From positions 1 to 15,919 of the forward strand of contig JAICUS010000065.1 in the NCBI GenBank assembly GCA_025935735.1: a DNA stretch of 15,919 bases. Reading direction: 5' to 3'. Within the stretch, counting starts at the first letter, position 1; the number at the start of each line of letters is the position of its first letter. Under the pieces are notes generated by a model. The model worked only from the letters and a program-made list of their open reading frames with translations, had not been told where the DNA came from and did not search any database. Positions 1 to 6,413 of this stretch are shown here, in pieces. This DNA comes from Solirubrobacteraceae bacterium (lineage in GTDB: Bacteria; Actinomycetota; Thermoleophilia; Solirubrobacterales; Solirubrobacteraceae). A program made the translations under genes and the position numbers.

Positions 1-651
1 GCCGAGCGCTTCCGGCTCGTCCGCTACGACACGCGCGGCCACGGCGGCTCGCCGGTGCCCGACGGCCCCTACTCGATCGACCATGTCGGCCAGGACGCGC
101 TCGCGCTGCTCGACCACCTGGAGATCGAGCGCGCGCACTGGGTCGGGCTGTCGCTGGGCGGCATGACCGGCATGTGGCTGGCGATCAACGCGCCCGAGCG
201 GCTCGACCGGCTCGTCCTGCTGTGCACTTCGGCGCAGCTCGGGCCGGCCGAGACATGGCGCGAACGCGCCGAGACCGTCCGCGCCCAGGGCACCGAGGCG
301 GTGGCCGACGCGGGCGTCGGGCGCTGGCTGACCGAGCGCTTCCGCGCGGAGAACCCCGGCACCGCGACGTGGCTGCGCGACATGATCGCCGCCACGCCGG
401 ATTTCGGCTACGCCGCGTGCTGTGCTGTGATCGAGCACATGGACCTCACGCCCGGGCTGGCCGGCATCTCCGCCCCGACGCTGGTGATCGCCGGCGCGCA
501 GGATCCCGCGACGCCGCCGGAGCACGGCGAGCGGATCGCCGCCGCCGTCGACGGCGCCCGGCTGGAGGTGCTCGACCCCGCCGCGCACCTGGCCAACGTC
601 GAGCAGCCGGAGGCGGTGACCCGCCTCATCCTCGAGCACCTGGAGGCGTGA
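1..651 (+). CDS. pcaD: 3-oxoadipate enol-lactonase, 5' end cut by window
   Basis: This alpha/beta hydrolase probably hydrolyses 3-oxoadipate enol-lactone to 3-oxoadipate, the step after PcaC in the protocatechuate branch of the beta-ketoadipate pathway, in the cytoplasm. The reading frame is open from base 1, so the N-terminus (about 45 residues by family length) is missing; 216 residues are visible. Counting from base 1, RYDTRGHGGS (residues 8-17) is the typical lactonase strand and oxyanion region. GLSLGG (49-54) carries the nucleophile Ser51. GAQDPATPP holds the acid Asp168, and AAHLANVEQP holds His196. The stop overlaps the pcaC start by one base (TGATG), so the two are translationally coupled. 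The family is certain. The substrate is inferred from the lactonase-like motifs and from pcaC and a PcaR-type gene next door. Confidence 0.88.
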   Translation, partial: AERFRLVRYDTRGHGGSPVPDGPYSIDHVGQDALALLDHLEIERAHWVGLSLGGMTGMWLAINAPERLDRLVLLCTSAQLGPAETWRERAETVRAQGTEAVADAGVGRWLTERFRAENPGTATWLRDMIAATPDFGYAACCAVIEHMDLTPGLAGISAPTLVIAGAQDPATPPEHGERIAAAVDGARLEVLDPAAHLANVEQPEAVTRLILEHLEA

Positions 652-1022
652 TGGGAGACGACCGCTACGAGGCCGGCATGCAGGTGCGCCGCGAGGTGCT
701 GGGCGACGCGCACGTCGACCGGGCGACGGCGAACGCCACCGAGTTCAGCCGGCCGTTCCAGGAGTTCATCACCCGCGCCGCCTGGGGCGAGGTGTGGACC
801 CGGCCCGGCCTGGACCGCCGCACCCGCAGCGTCATCACGCTCTCCGTGCTCACCGCGCTGCGGGCCGAGAACGAGATCCCGATGCACGTCCGCGCGGCGA
901 TCACCAACGGGCTGACGCCGGAGGAGATCCGCGAGGTGCTCATCCACACCGCGGTCTACGCCGGCGTGCCGGCCGCCAACAGCGCGATCGCGCTCGCCCA
1001 GAAGACGCTCGACGAGCTGTGA
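651..1022 (+). CDS. pcaC: 4-carboxymuconolactone decarboxylase
   Basis: This small enzyme of 123 residues decarboxylates 4-carboxymuconolactone to 3-oxoadipate enol-lactone, the substrate of the neighbouring pcaD product. It matches the usual PcaC size of 120-135 residues and is all-helical, of the AhpD/CMD fold. Family signatures visible are the N-terminal GMQVRREVLGDAHVDRA (residues 9-25), RSVITLSVLTAL (59-70), MHVRAAITNGLTPEEIREV (78-96) with conserved His79, and HTAVYAGVPAAN (99-110). There is no CxxC pair, so it is a decarboxylase rather than an AhpD-type peroxidase. The ATG at 651 shares a base with the pcaD stop, and its own TGA overlaps the GTG of the next gene by four bases. In some actinobacteria pcaD and pcaC are fused as pcaL; here they are separate but abutting. 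Confidence 0.93.
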   Translation: MGDDRYEAGMQVRREVLGDAHVDRATANATEFSRPFQEFITRAAWGEVWTRPGLDRRTRSVITLSVLTALRAENEIPMHVRAAITNGLTPEEIREVLIHTAVYAGVPAANSAIALAQKTLDEL

Positions 1023-1822
1023 GCGAGCGCCCCGACCACTTCGTGCAGTCGCTCGAGCGCGGGCTGATGGTGATCCGCGCGTTCGGCGAGGACGCGCCGG
1101 AGATGACGCTCTCCGAGGTGGCGGCGAAGACGGACCTCACCCGCGCCGCCGCCCGGCGCTTCCTGCTCACGCTGACCGACCTCGGCTACGTGCGCACCGA
1201 CGGCCGGCGCTTCGCGCTCAGCCCGCGCGTGCTCGAGCTCGGCTATGCCTACCTGTCCAGCCTCAGCCTGCCGGAGATCGCCGAGCCGCACCTCGAGCGG
1301 CTCGTGGCCGAGGTGCGCGAGTCCTCCTCGGTGTCCGTGCTCGACGGCGACGACATCGTCTACGTCGCCCGCGTGCCCACCTCGCGGATCATGCGCGTGG
1401 CCATCAACGTCGGCACGCGCTTCCCCGCCCACGCCACGTCGATGGGCCGCGTCCAGCTCGCCGCGCTGCCGGACGGCGAGCTCGACGCCTACCTGGCCCG
1501 CGCCGAGCTGCGGCCGCTGACCAGCCGCACGCTGACCGCGCCGGACGCCCTGCGGGCCGAGCTCGCCCGCATCCGCGCGCAGGGCTGGGCGCTGGTCGAC
1601 CAGGAGCTCGAGGAGGGGCTGCGCTCGGTCGCGGCGCCGATCCGCGACCGCACCGGCCGGGTGCTGGCCGCCGTCAACGTCTCCGCCCATGCCAGCCGGG
1701 CCAGCCGCGACACCGTGCGCAAGGCGCTGCTGCCGCCGCTGCTGGCCACCGCGGAGCGCATCGAGGCCGACCTGCGGGCCGCCGGACCCACCCCGCTGGC
1801 GGCAGGGGCGCGCCTATCATGA
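1019..1822 (+). CDS. pcaR: IclR-family regulator, PcaR/PcaU type
   Basis: This is a 267-residue IclR-family transcription factor, probably the local regulator of the beta-ketoadipate genes, responding to a pathway intermediate. The N-terminal winged helix-turn-helix spans about residues 10-72: SLERGLMVIRAF is the characteristic family opening, and TLSEVAAKTDLTRAAARRFL is the HTH with the recognition helix. The effector-binding domain spans about 75-255, with VYVARVPTSRIMRVAINVGTR (114-134), AHATSMGRV and EGLRSVAAPIRDRTG. The VARVPTSRIM segment is typical of PcaR/PcaU/PobR relatives. The GTG start at 1019 overlaps pcaC by four bases (GTGA). The frame stays open upstream to 794, but that part only mirrors pcaC and is not counted. 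The IclR call is firm; the pca specificity rests on neighbours and motif style. Confidence 0.88.
   Translation: MSERPDHFVQSLERGLMVIRAFGEDAPEMTLSEVAAKTDLTRAAARRFLLTLTDLGYVRTDGRRFALSPRVLELGYAYLSSLSLPEIAEPHLERLVAEVRESSSVSVLDGDDIVYVARVPTSRIMRVAINVGTRFPAHATSMGRVQLAALPDGELDAYLARAELRPLTSRTLTAPDALRAELARIRAQGWALVDQELEEGLRSVAAPIRDRTGRVLAAVNVSAHASRASRDTVRKALLPPLLATAERIEADLRAAGPTPLAAGARLS
1815..1820 (+). promoter_or_regulatory. candidate -10 hexamer for a leaderless fur transcript
   Basis: TATCAT lies eight bases before the ATG at 1829, inside the last codons of the IclR gene. No Shine-Dalgarno sequence precedes that ATG. A transcript starting at or next to the ATG would be leaderless, which is common in actinobacteria. 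No good -35 box is visible, and the gene could also simply be read through from the pca operon. Confidence 0.3.
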
Positions 1823-1828
1823 GACGCG

Positions 1829-2251
1829 ATGTGGGCCGAGCACGCCACCGCCCAGCTGACCGCCGCCGGGCATAGGCGCGGCGGCGCACGCGAGGCCGTC
1901 ATCGACCTGCTCGACAGCCAGAGCTGCGCGCTGACCGCGCTGGAGATCGAGGACGCGCTGCGCGCCGGCCGGCGCGTGGGCCGGGCCTCGGTGTACCGCG
2001 TGCTGGACGAGCTGGAGTCGCTCGGGCTGGTCAGCCGGGTCGACGTGGGCGACGGCGTCGCCCGCTACGAGCCGCACGGCCCCGAGCACCACCACCATCT
2101 GGTGTGCGACGGCTGCGGGCGGCTGGAGCCGTTCCAGGACGACGCGCTCGAGCAGGCGATCCACCGGCTGGCCGACCGCGTGTCCTTCGACGTCGCCGAC
2201 CACGACGTCACCCTGCACGGCAGCTGCGAGCGCTGCCGCGCCGATCTGTAG
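1829..2251 (+). CDS. Fur-family metal-responsive repressor
   Basis: This is a 140-residue ferric uptake regulator family protein, a dimeric DNA-binding repressor that senses a metal (iron, zinc or similar) or peroxide. The N-terminal winged helix (about 1-80) contains the recognition helix GRASVYRVLDELESLGLV (51-68). The C-terminal dimerisation and metal domain begins with the His-rich PEHHHHLVCDGCG (85-97). Two CxxC pairs, Cys93/Cys96 and Cys133/Cys136 (GSCERC), form the usual structural zinc site. It starts six bases after the IclR stop, so it may be co-transcribed with the pca genes while also having its own leaderless promoter. The motifs do not separate Fur from Zur or PerR. A strong hairpin follows the stop. 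Confidence 0.92.
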   Translation: MWAEHATAQLTAAGHRRGGAREAVIDLLDSQSCALTALEIEDALRAGRRVGRASVYRVLDELESLGLVSRVDVGDGVARYEPHGPEHHHHLVCDGCGRLEPFQDDALEQAIHRLADRVSFDVADHDVTLHGSCERCRADL

Positions 2252-2257
2252 AGACAT

Positions 2258-2285
2258 CGAGGGCCCCGCTCTCGCGGGGCCCTCG
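2258..2285. terminator. perfect 12-bp hairpin between convergent genes
   Basis: CGAGGGCCCCGC and its exact reverse complement are separated by the loop TCTC. The hairpin begins six bases after the Fur stop and lies 53 bases past the end of the convergent ArsR-like gene, so it can serve both strands. There is no long T tract, as is usual for GC-rich actinobacterial terminators. A 14-bp self-complementary run (2310-2323) lies just beyond it. Confidence 0.8.
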
Positions 2286-2338
2286 GCGTACCCTCCGGCG
2301 ATTTCGACGCGGCGCCGGCGCCGCAGACCCTGTGTGGC

Positions 2339-2950
2339 TCAGCTCCCGCCGGGGCGGGCGCGCTTGAAGTGCAGGACGGCCAGCTCGGTGGGGAAGCGGT
2401 CGGCCTCCCCGCCGCGGCCGGCGCTCTCGGAGGCGATCTGCAGCGCCTGCTCCTGCGTCTTGGCGAGCAGCTTGTTGAGCTTCTTCCAGCCGCGCTCGTC
2501 GAGCTCCAGCGGCATCCGGTTCACCACGACCTCGGGGTCGTCCAGCGTGCCGGCGTCGGCGGCCTGGCCCAGGTCGTCGACGACGCCCTGGATGGTCTCG
2601 CCGGCCAGCTCGCGCCGCAGGCCCGCGGGCAGCGTGCGCCACTGGTCCTCGTCGAGCTGCGGCCGCGCGGTCGCCTTGTAGAAGTGCTGCAGGGCGCCGC
2701 GCCGCGGCTCCGTGCGCACGAGCTCCACGCAGTCGTAGTCGCGCAGCATCCGCACGTGGTAGGACACGACCCCCAGAGGAGCGCCGAGCTCCACGGCCAG
2801 GTCACCCGGGCTGGCCACCCGCTCGCCGAGACGCTGCAGGATCCGGGCGCGCAGCGGATGCGCCAGTGCCTTGGCGATCCGGGCTTCCGAGGTCTCCCCC
2901 GGTGGTCTACTCCGGTGATTACCGGATGAGGTTGTCGTAATAGTGGGCAT
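2339..2950 (-). CDS. ArsR-like winged-helix transcriptional regulator
   Basis: This 203-residue protein has an ArsR/HTH_20-type DNA-binding domain at about residues 20-100. It contains IAKALAHPLRARILQRL (25-41), PGDLAVELGAPLGVVSYHVRML (48-69) with the recognition helix, and a beta wing ending in GALQHFYKAT. The C-terminal half (about 105-195) is helical with no family name I can give; it may bind a ligand or mediate dimerisation. The cysteine-rich metal site of classical ArsR/SmtB is absent, with only Cys74 present, so metal sensing is unlikely. The ATG at 2950 is the only plausible start in frame; no Shine-Dalgarno precedes it. The gene stands alone, convergent to fur, and its target is unknown. 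Inverted repeats near its 5' end suggest autoregulation. Confidence 0.85.
   Translation of the reverse strand: MPTITTTSSGNHRSRPPGETSEARIAKALAHPLRARILQRLGERVASPGDLAVELGAPLGVVSYHVRMLRDYDCVELVRTEPRRGALQHFYKATARPQLDEDQWRTLPAGLRRELAGETIQGVVDDLGQAADAGTLDDPEVVVNRMPLELDERGWKKLNKLLAKTQEQALQIASESAGRGGEADRFPTELAVLHFKRARPGGS
2911..2926. promoter_or_regulatory. inverted repeat TCCGGT-N4-ACCGGA in the regulator's 5' end
   Basis: A perfect 6-bp inverted repeat with a four-base spacer lies over about codons 9-14 of the ArsR-like gene, 25-40 bases inside its start. Short dyads at the beginning of a regulator gene are often autoregulatory operators. This is inference only, since CCGG words are frequent in such GC-rich DNA. 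Confidence 0.25.
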
Positions 2951-2978
2951 GGTCGGATCACAGCCTACTCGTCAGCGG

Positions 2979-3034
2979 TGTGACAATGTGTTAGGACCCG
3001 CCCAACTGAGCGTCTACGCGCCAATTGTGTCACA
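2979..3034. promoter_or_regulatory. spaced inverted repeat TGTGACA...TGTCACA
   Basis: TGTGACA at 2979-2985 faces its exact reverse complement TGTCACA at 3028-3034, with 42 bases between. Each arm is extended by an ATTG/CAAT-like flank (TGTGACAAT on one side, AATTGTGTCACA on the other). The arms lie 29-84 bases upstream of the ArsR-like gene, in the most AT-rich part of the region. A pair of operator half-sites is plausible. The promoter itself could not be placed with confidence. Confidence 0.4.
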
Positions 3035-3243
3035 AAGACGGCTTCGGCGTCAGATTTGGGTGTCCGAATCTCGCCATAGGCCGGTGGAGAGAGCTTGCGC
3101 AGATGCGCCGACTCTGATCTGATGACCCCGACCCAGACACGGTCGGCAACCCTCGCGGACCCCCCGAACGAGCGACCATCCGCCGACCCCCGCTCGTCCT
3201 GACCAGACAGCCACGACGGCTGAAAGAGCGGTTCTGGGACGCG

Positions 3244-3272
3244 GGGGCGGGCCGGCTCTGCCGGCCCGCCCC
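3244..3272 (-). terminator. perfect 13-bp terminator hairpin after the M14 gene
   Basis: GGGGCGGGCCGGC pairs exactly with its reverse complement across the three-base loop TCT. It begins six bases beyond the stop codon of the minus-strand M14 peptidase gene and closes the two-gene secretion operon. All pairs are G-C, and no U tract is present. Confidence 0.82.
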
Positions 3273-3278
3273 AGAGCG

Positions 3279-6200
3279 TCAGAGGAACGCGGACAGCGGC
3301 GAGACGTGCCGCCTGTCCAGCCCGCGCTGGATGCGCGAGAGCCAGACCGGCCGGGCGTGCCCGGCGTTCGCGCGGGCGCCCTTGACCACGAGCGTGACCG
3401 TGCGCCGCGTGGTGACGTAGCGCGTGCGCTTGCGCAGCGTGCGGTCGAGCTTCGCCGCCCGCACCGCGGCGCGCAGCTTGCGGCCGTCCGCGCGCCTGAC
3501 GCGGATGCGCACGTCGCGGTCGGGGTTCGCCGCGACGCGGACCGCGGCCGCCGGATGGCGGACCACCGCGCGCAGCTTCGCCGCGGGGACCGCCGCTGTC
3601 GCGGGCGTCACCGCCGCCGCCACCGGCGCCGCCTTAGCCGTCTGAGGCGACGGCTCGGCCGGCGGGATGTCGGCCCCCTTCGGGTACAGCGCGGCGTTGA
3701 GCACGAGCCGCTCGTCCTCCTCCTTCCAGGCCCGGAAGAAGGGGTTGTAGCCCAGCGCCACGACGTGGCCCGAGCCGTACGGCGTGTCCACCGCCGCCGG
3801 CCGGCCCGCGAGCCCGGCGGCCTGGACCTGGTAGCCGTACTTGCCGGGGTCGGCCGCCGTGCCGGCGTCATAGGACTCGACGACGCGGCCGGCGCCGACG
3901 CTGTTCGGGTCGAACACCGCGTTGGCGCTCGAGTCGCGATAGATCCAGCCGCCCAGGTCGAAGCCCCAGGCGACGGGGTTGGTCGTGTCGAAGTCGCCGT
4001 CGAACGTCGAGCCCGGCGTCGTCAGGTCCTCGATCGGCTGCGGGTCGGGCGCCAGCGTCTCCATCCCGAGGCTGCGGACCGGCGTCTGCGAGCTGTTGTT
4101 CGTCCCGACGTAGATCCCGCCCCCACTGACGAACGAGCGCAGCCCGAGGCCGGCGGCGTTGGGCACGAACACGCTGCCCTGGACGGCGCCGACGTTGATG
4201 TTGCCGTTCTGGCTCGTCGAGCCGGGGTTGATGAACGCGGTGAAGTGCTCGTTCACCAGCCGGTTGTTGGTCAGGTCGGTGGACGTCACCGGGCTGATCA
4301 GGCTCAGCGGGATCCGGTCCTTGACGCCCAGCGTGAACAGGGCCTCGCAGAACGAGCCGGAGCCGCTGCTCGCCGCGCAGTGCGCGTTCGCGCCCGCGTT
4401 GCCGCGGTAGATCGGGTCCGGCGGAACCGTCGCGGTGCCCGTGTAGAGGCCGATCTTCGGCACGGCCATCTGACGGTGCGCCACCGGGTAGCCGGCCAGC
4501 CCCGTCACCGGCGTGTTGCGGGCCGTCGCCAGCGCGCCCAGGTCGGCCCCGCTGGCCGCCAGCGACGCGCCGTCGACGAGCGCCGCGCCGGTGAAGAACC
4601 GGGTGCCGCTCGCCGTGAACGCGGTCGTGCCGCGGTAGACGTTGACGCCCTTGGCGAGCAGGTCGGCCACCAGGCCGAGGCCCTGCATCGAGTCGGTGTT
4701 GAACGCGTAGACGGCCGAGCCGTTGCTCGGCACGCTGCCGAACGACGCCCCGTGGAGCTCGGTCAGCGGCGCGGTCGCGGGCAGCGGCGCCTTGAGGTAG
4801 CCGGAACCGGCCAGGCCCCGCTGCAGCGGGTACGACCAGGTGACGACGTCGTAGTAGTAGTTGTACGGGATGAAGGGGTTCTCCTCGAGCAGGGCCTCGA
4901 TCCAGTGCTTGGTGCCCTGCGCGAGCGGGATCCACAGCGTCCCGGCCGGCAGCGTCTGCGGCGCGGCCGAGACCGGCTTGCCGAACTCCTCGTAGCCGTT
5001 GACCGTCGCCGGCGCGTCGAGCTTGAACACGCGCACGCCGGTGTTCTGCAGCAGCGTCAGCAGCGACGCCGTGTCGCCCACGTGCTGGCCGGGCGGGAAG
5101 ACGAACCCGCACAGCTGCTGCCCGATCGGCACGACGTTCGCGATCGTGTCGTGCAGCGGGCTGACGAGCGTGTTCTTCTGCATCTCGCAGCGCTGGCCCT
5201 GGTCGATCGCCTCGGCCCACTGCTTGACCCAGCCGGACAGGATGTCCGCCTTGTGGTCTGCGGTGACGTTGATCGTCGTGTCCGACGCCAGGTAGTGGTC
5301 GTAGACCTGGCGGGCGTAGATCTGCGCGCTGCCCTTCTCGTAGGTCATGCCGGCGGCGCCCATCAGCAGCGACGGGACGGTGTCGCCGTATTCCGGCGTG
5401 AAGAGGTCGTACTCGTTGTAGTTGGCGTAGAAGTCGGTCTGGTCGTTGAACGCGTTCTGCAGCGCCGGCCCGATCGTCTTCTGGATGAGGTCCAGCGAGA
5501 ACTGGCTGATCTCGTGGTGGACCGGATCCTCGTTGGGCGGGAAGAAGTACGCGCTGCCGCCCTGCTGGTGGGCGTCGATGAAGAACACGCCCGGGTAGCG
5601 GTTCATGACCGGGACGAACAGCCCGTTCTCGACCTGGTTCTGGGTGCCGAAGTCGCGGTTGGGGTCAAAGCCCCAGGCCGTGGTGCGGGTGACCGCGTCG
5701 TGGCCGTCGGGGTTGCGCACCGGCATCAGGAACATGTCGAGCGCCTGCACGCGCCGCGCGTTGTCGCAGTCGGTGCGGGCCAGCAGCTCGTAGGCCTGGC
5801 GGGTGATCGACTCGCCCGCGGCCGACTCGGCGCCGTGCGGCGTCGCGGTCAGCCAGGCGAAGGCCGGCCGCGAGTGGACCGCCTCCAGCCCCTCGTCCGC
5901 GGTGATCGTCCCCTCGCGCACGCCGCGCCAGAACTGCGCGTCGCCGCTCGCGGTGTCGAGGCTCGCGATGTGCTCGCGCGTGCCGACCACGTAGAAGTTG
6001 ATCGGCCGGCCGAGGGCGGACTCGCCCAGCGGCTTCTTGATCATCTGGAACGGGAAGACATAGTGCCCGGCGGCGTCCTTGGCGTCGCTGGCCGTCAGGT
6101 TCACGAGTGCGTCCCAGTACTCGATCAGCACCGAGTTGAGGTTGCGGCCCGTGGGCGGGTTGCCGGCGCCGAAGGCCGGCGCTCCGCCGCCCGAGCGGGC

Positions 6201-6413
6201 CGCGCCCGCCGCGAACGGGAGCACGGCGTTCGGGTCCGGATGGGCGGCGAACCAGGCGTCCCACGAGGGGACGTTGGCGTTGTAGCCGATCGCCTGCGTG
6301 CAGGTGGCCGGGTCGGGATCGGTCTCGGCGCGCGCCGCCGGGGCGGCGCTCGCCGCGACCGCCGCCACGGCGACCGCCAGCGCGGTCCGCACCGCGTTAC
6401 GACGGAGCGACAT
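3279..6413 (-). CDS. secreted M14 zinc carboxypeptidase-like protein
   Basis: This 1044-residue exported protein is probably a zinc metallopeptidase acting on peptides outside the cell. Residues 1-29 are a signal peptide (MSLRRNAVRT, Ala-rich core, PAARA cut). The M14 catalytic domain (about 90-430) is complete: HGAE supplies zinc ligands His193 and Glu196, DPNRDFG (250-256) matches the Asn-Arg substrate site, DAHQQGG supplies His282, and TYEKG holds the catalytic Glu359. A long second part (about 430-910) ends in GHVVALGYNPFFRAW and NAALYP. This resembles the glutamine-amidotransferase-like domain found after some large M14 domains. An Ala/Pro linker (about 918-945) and a strongly basic Arg-rich tail (about 946-1044) follow. 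The ATG shares one base with the stop of the upstream gene (TGATG). The frame stays open further upstream, but that stretch only mirrors the neighbour. Confidence 0.87.
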   Translation of the reverse strand: MSLRRNAVRTALAVAVAAVAASAAPAARAETDPDPATCTQAIGYNANVPSWDAWFAAHPDPNAVLPFAAGAARSGGGAPAFGAGNPPTGRNLNSVLIEYWDALVNLTASDAKDAAGHYVFPFQMIKKPLGESALGRPINFYVVGTREHIASLDTASGDAQFWRGVREGTITADEGLEAVHSRPAFAWLTATPHGAESAAGESITRQAYELLARTDCDNARRVQALDMFLMPVRNPDGHDAVTRTTAWGFDPNRDFGTQNQVENGLFVPVMNRYPGVFFIDAHQQGGSAYFFPPNEDPVHHEISQFSLDLIQKTIGPALQNAFNDQTDFYANYNEYDLFTPEYGDTVPSLLMGAAGMTYEKGSAQIYARQVYDHYLASDTTINVTADHKADILSGWVKQWAEAIDQGQRCEMQKNTLVSPLHDTIANVVPIGQQLCGFVFPPGQHVGDTASLLTLLQNTGVRVFKLDAPATVNGYEEFGKPVSAAPQTLPAGTLWIPLAQGTKHWIEALLEENPFIPYNYYYDVVTWSYPLQRGLAGSGYLKAPLPATAPLTELHGASFGSVPSNGSAVYAFNTDSMQGLGLVADLLAKGVNVYRGTTAFTASGTRFFTGAALVDGASLAASGADLGALATARNTPVTGLAGYPVAHRQMAVPKIGLYTGTATVPPDPIYRGNAGANAHCAASSGSGSFCEALFTLGVKDRIPLSLISPVTSTDLTNNRLVNEHFTAFINPGSTSQNGNINVGAVQGSVFVPNAAGLGLRSFVSGGGIYVGTNNSSQTPVRSLGMETLAPDPQPIEDLTTPGSTFDGDFDTTNPVAWGFDLGGWIYRDSSANAVFDPNSVGAGRVVESYDAGTAADPGKYGYQVQAAGLAGRPAAVDTPYGSGHVVALGYNPFFRAWKEEDERLVLNAALYPKGADIPPAEPSPQTAKAAPVAAAVTPATAAVPAAKLRAVVRHPAAAVRVAANPDRDVRIRVRRADGRKLRAAVRAAKLDRTLRKRTRYVTTRRTVTLVVKGARANAGHARPVWLSRIQRGLDRRHVSPLSAFL

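Larger units (their letters stand above)
2951..3278. other. 328-base intergenic stretch without a gene
   Basis: No convincing coding frame or RNA gene is seen. The left part (about 2980-3120) is clearly richer in A and T than its surroundings and contains the TGTGACA dyad, so it probably holds the promoter of the minus-strand ArsR-like gene. The right end carries the terminator hairpin of the M14 gene. Nothing recognisable lies between about 3045 and 3240. Confidence 0.6.

Noticed and set aside
174..1022. A frame joining part of pcaD to pcaC, suggesting a fused PcaL-type protein
   Set aside because: The pcaD portion of this frame is out of register and Arg-rich. The true pcaD frame ends in its own stop at 651, so the genes are separate, not frameshifted.
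2310..2323. A 14-bp self-complementary GGCGCC-rich run as a second terminator
   Set aside because: It has no loop and consists of common GC-rich words. The 12-bp hairpin at 2258-2285 already explains termination.
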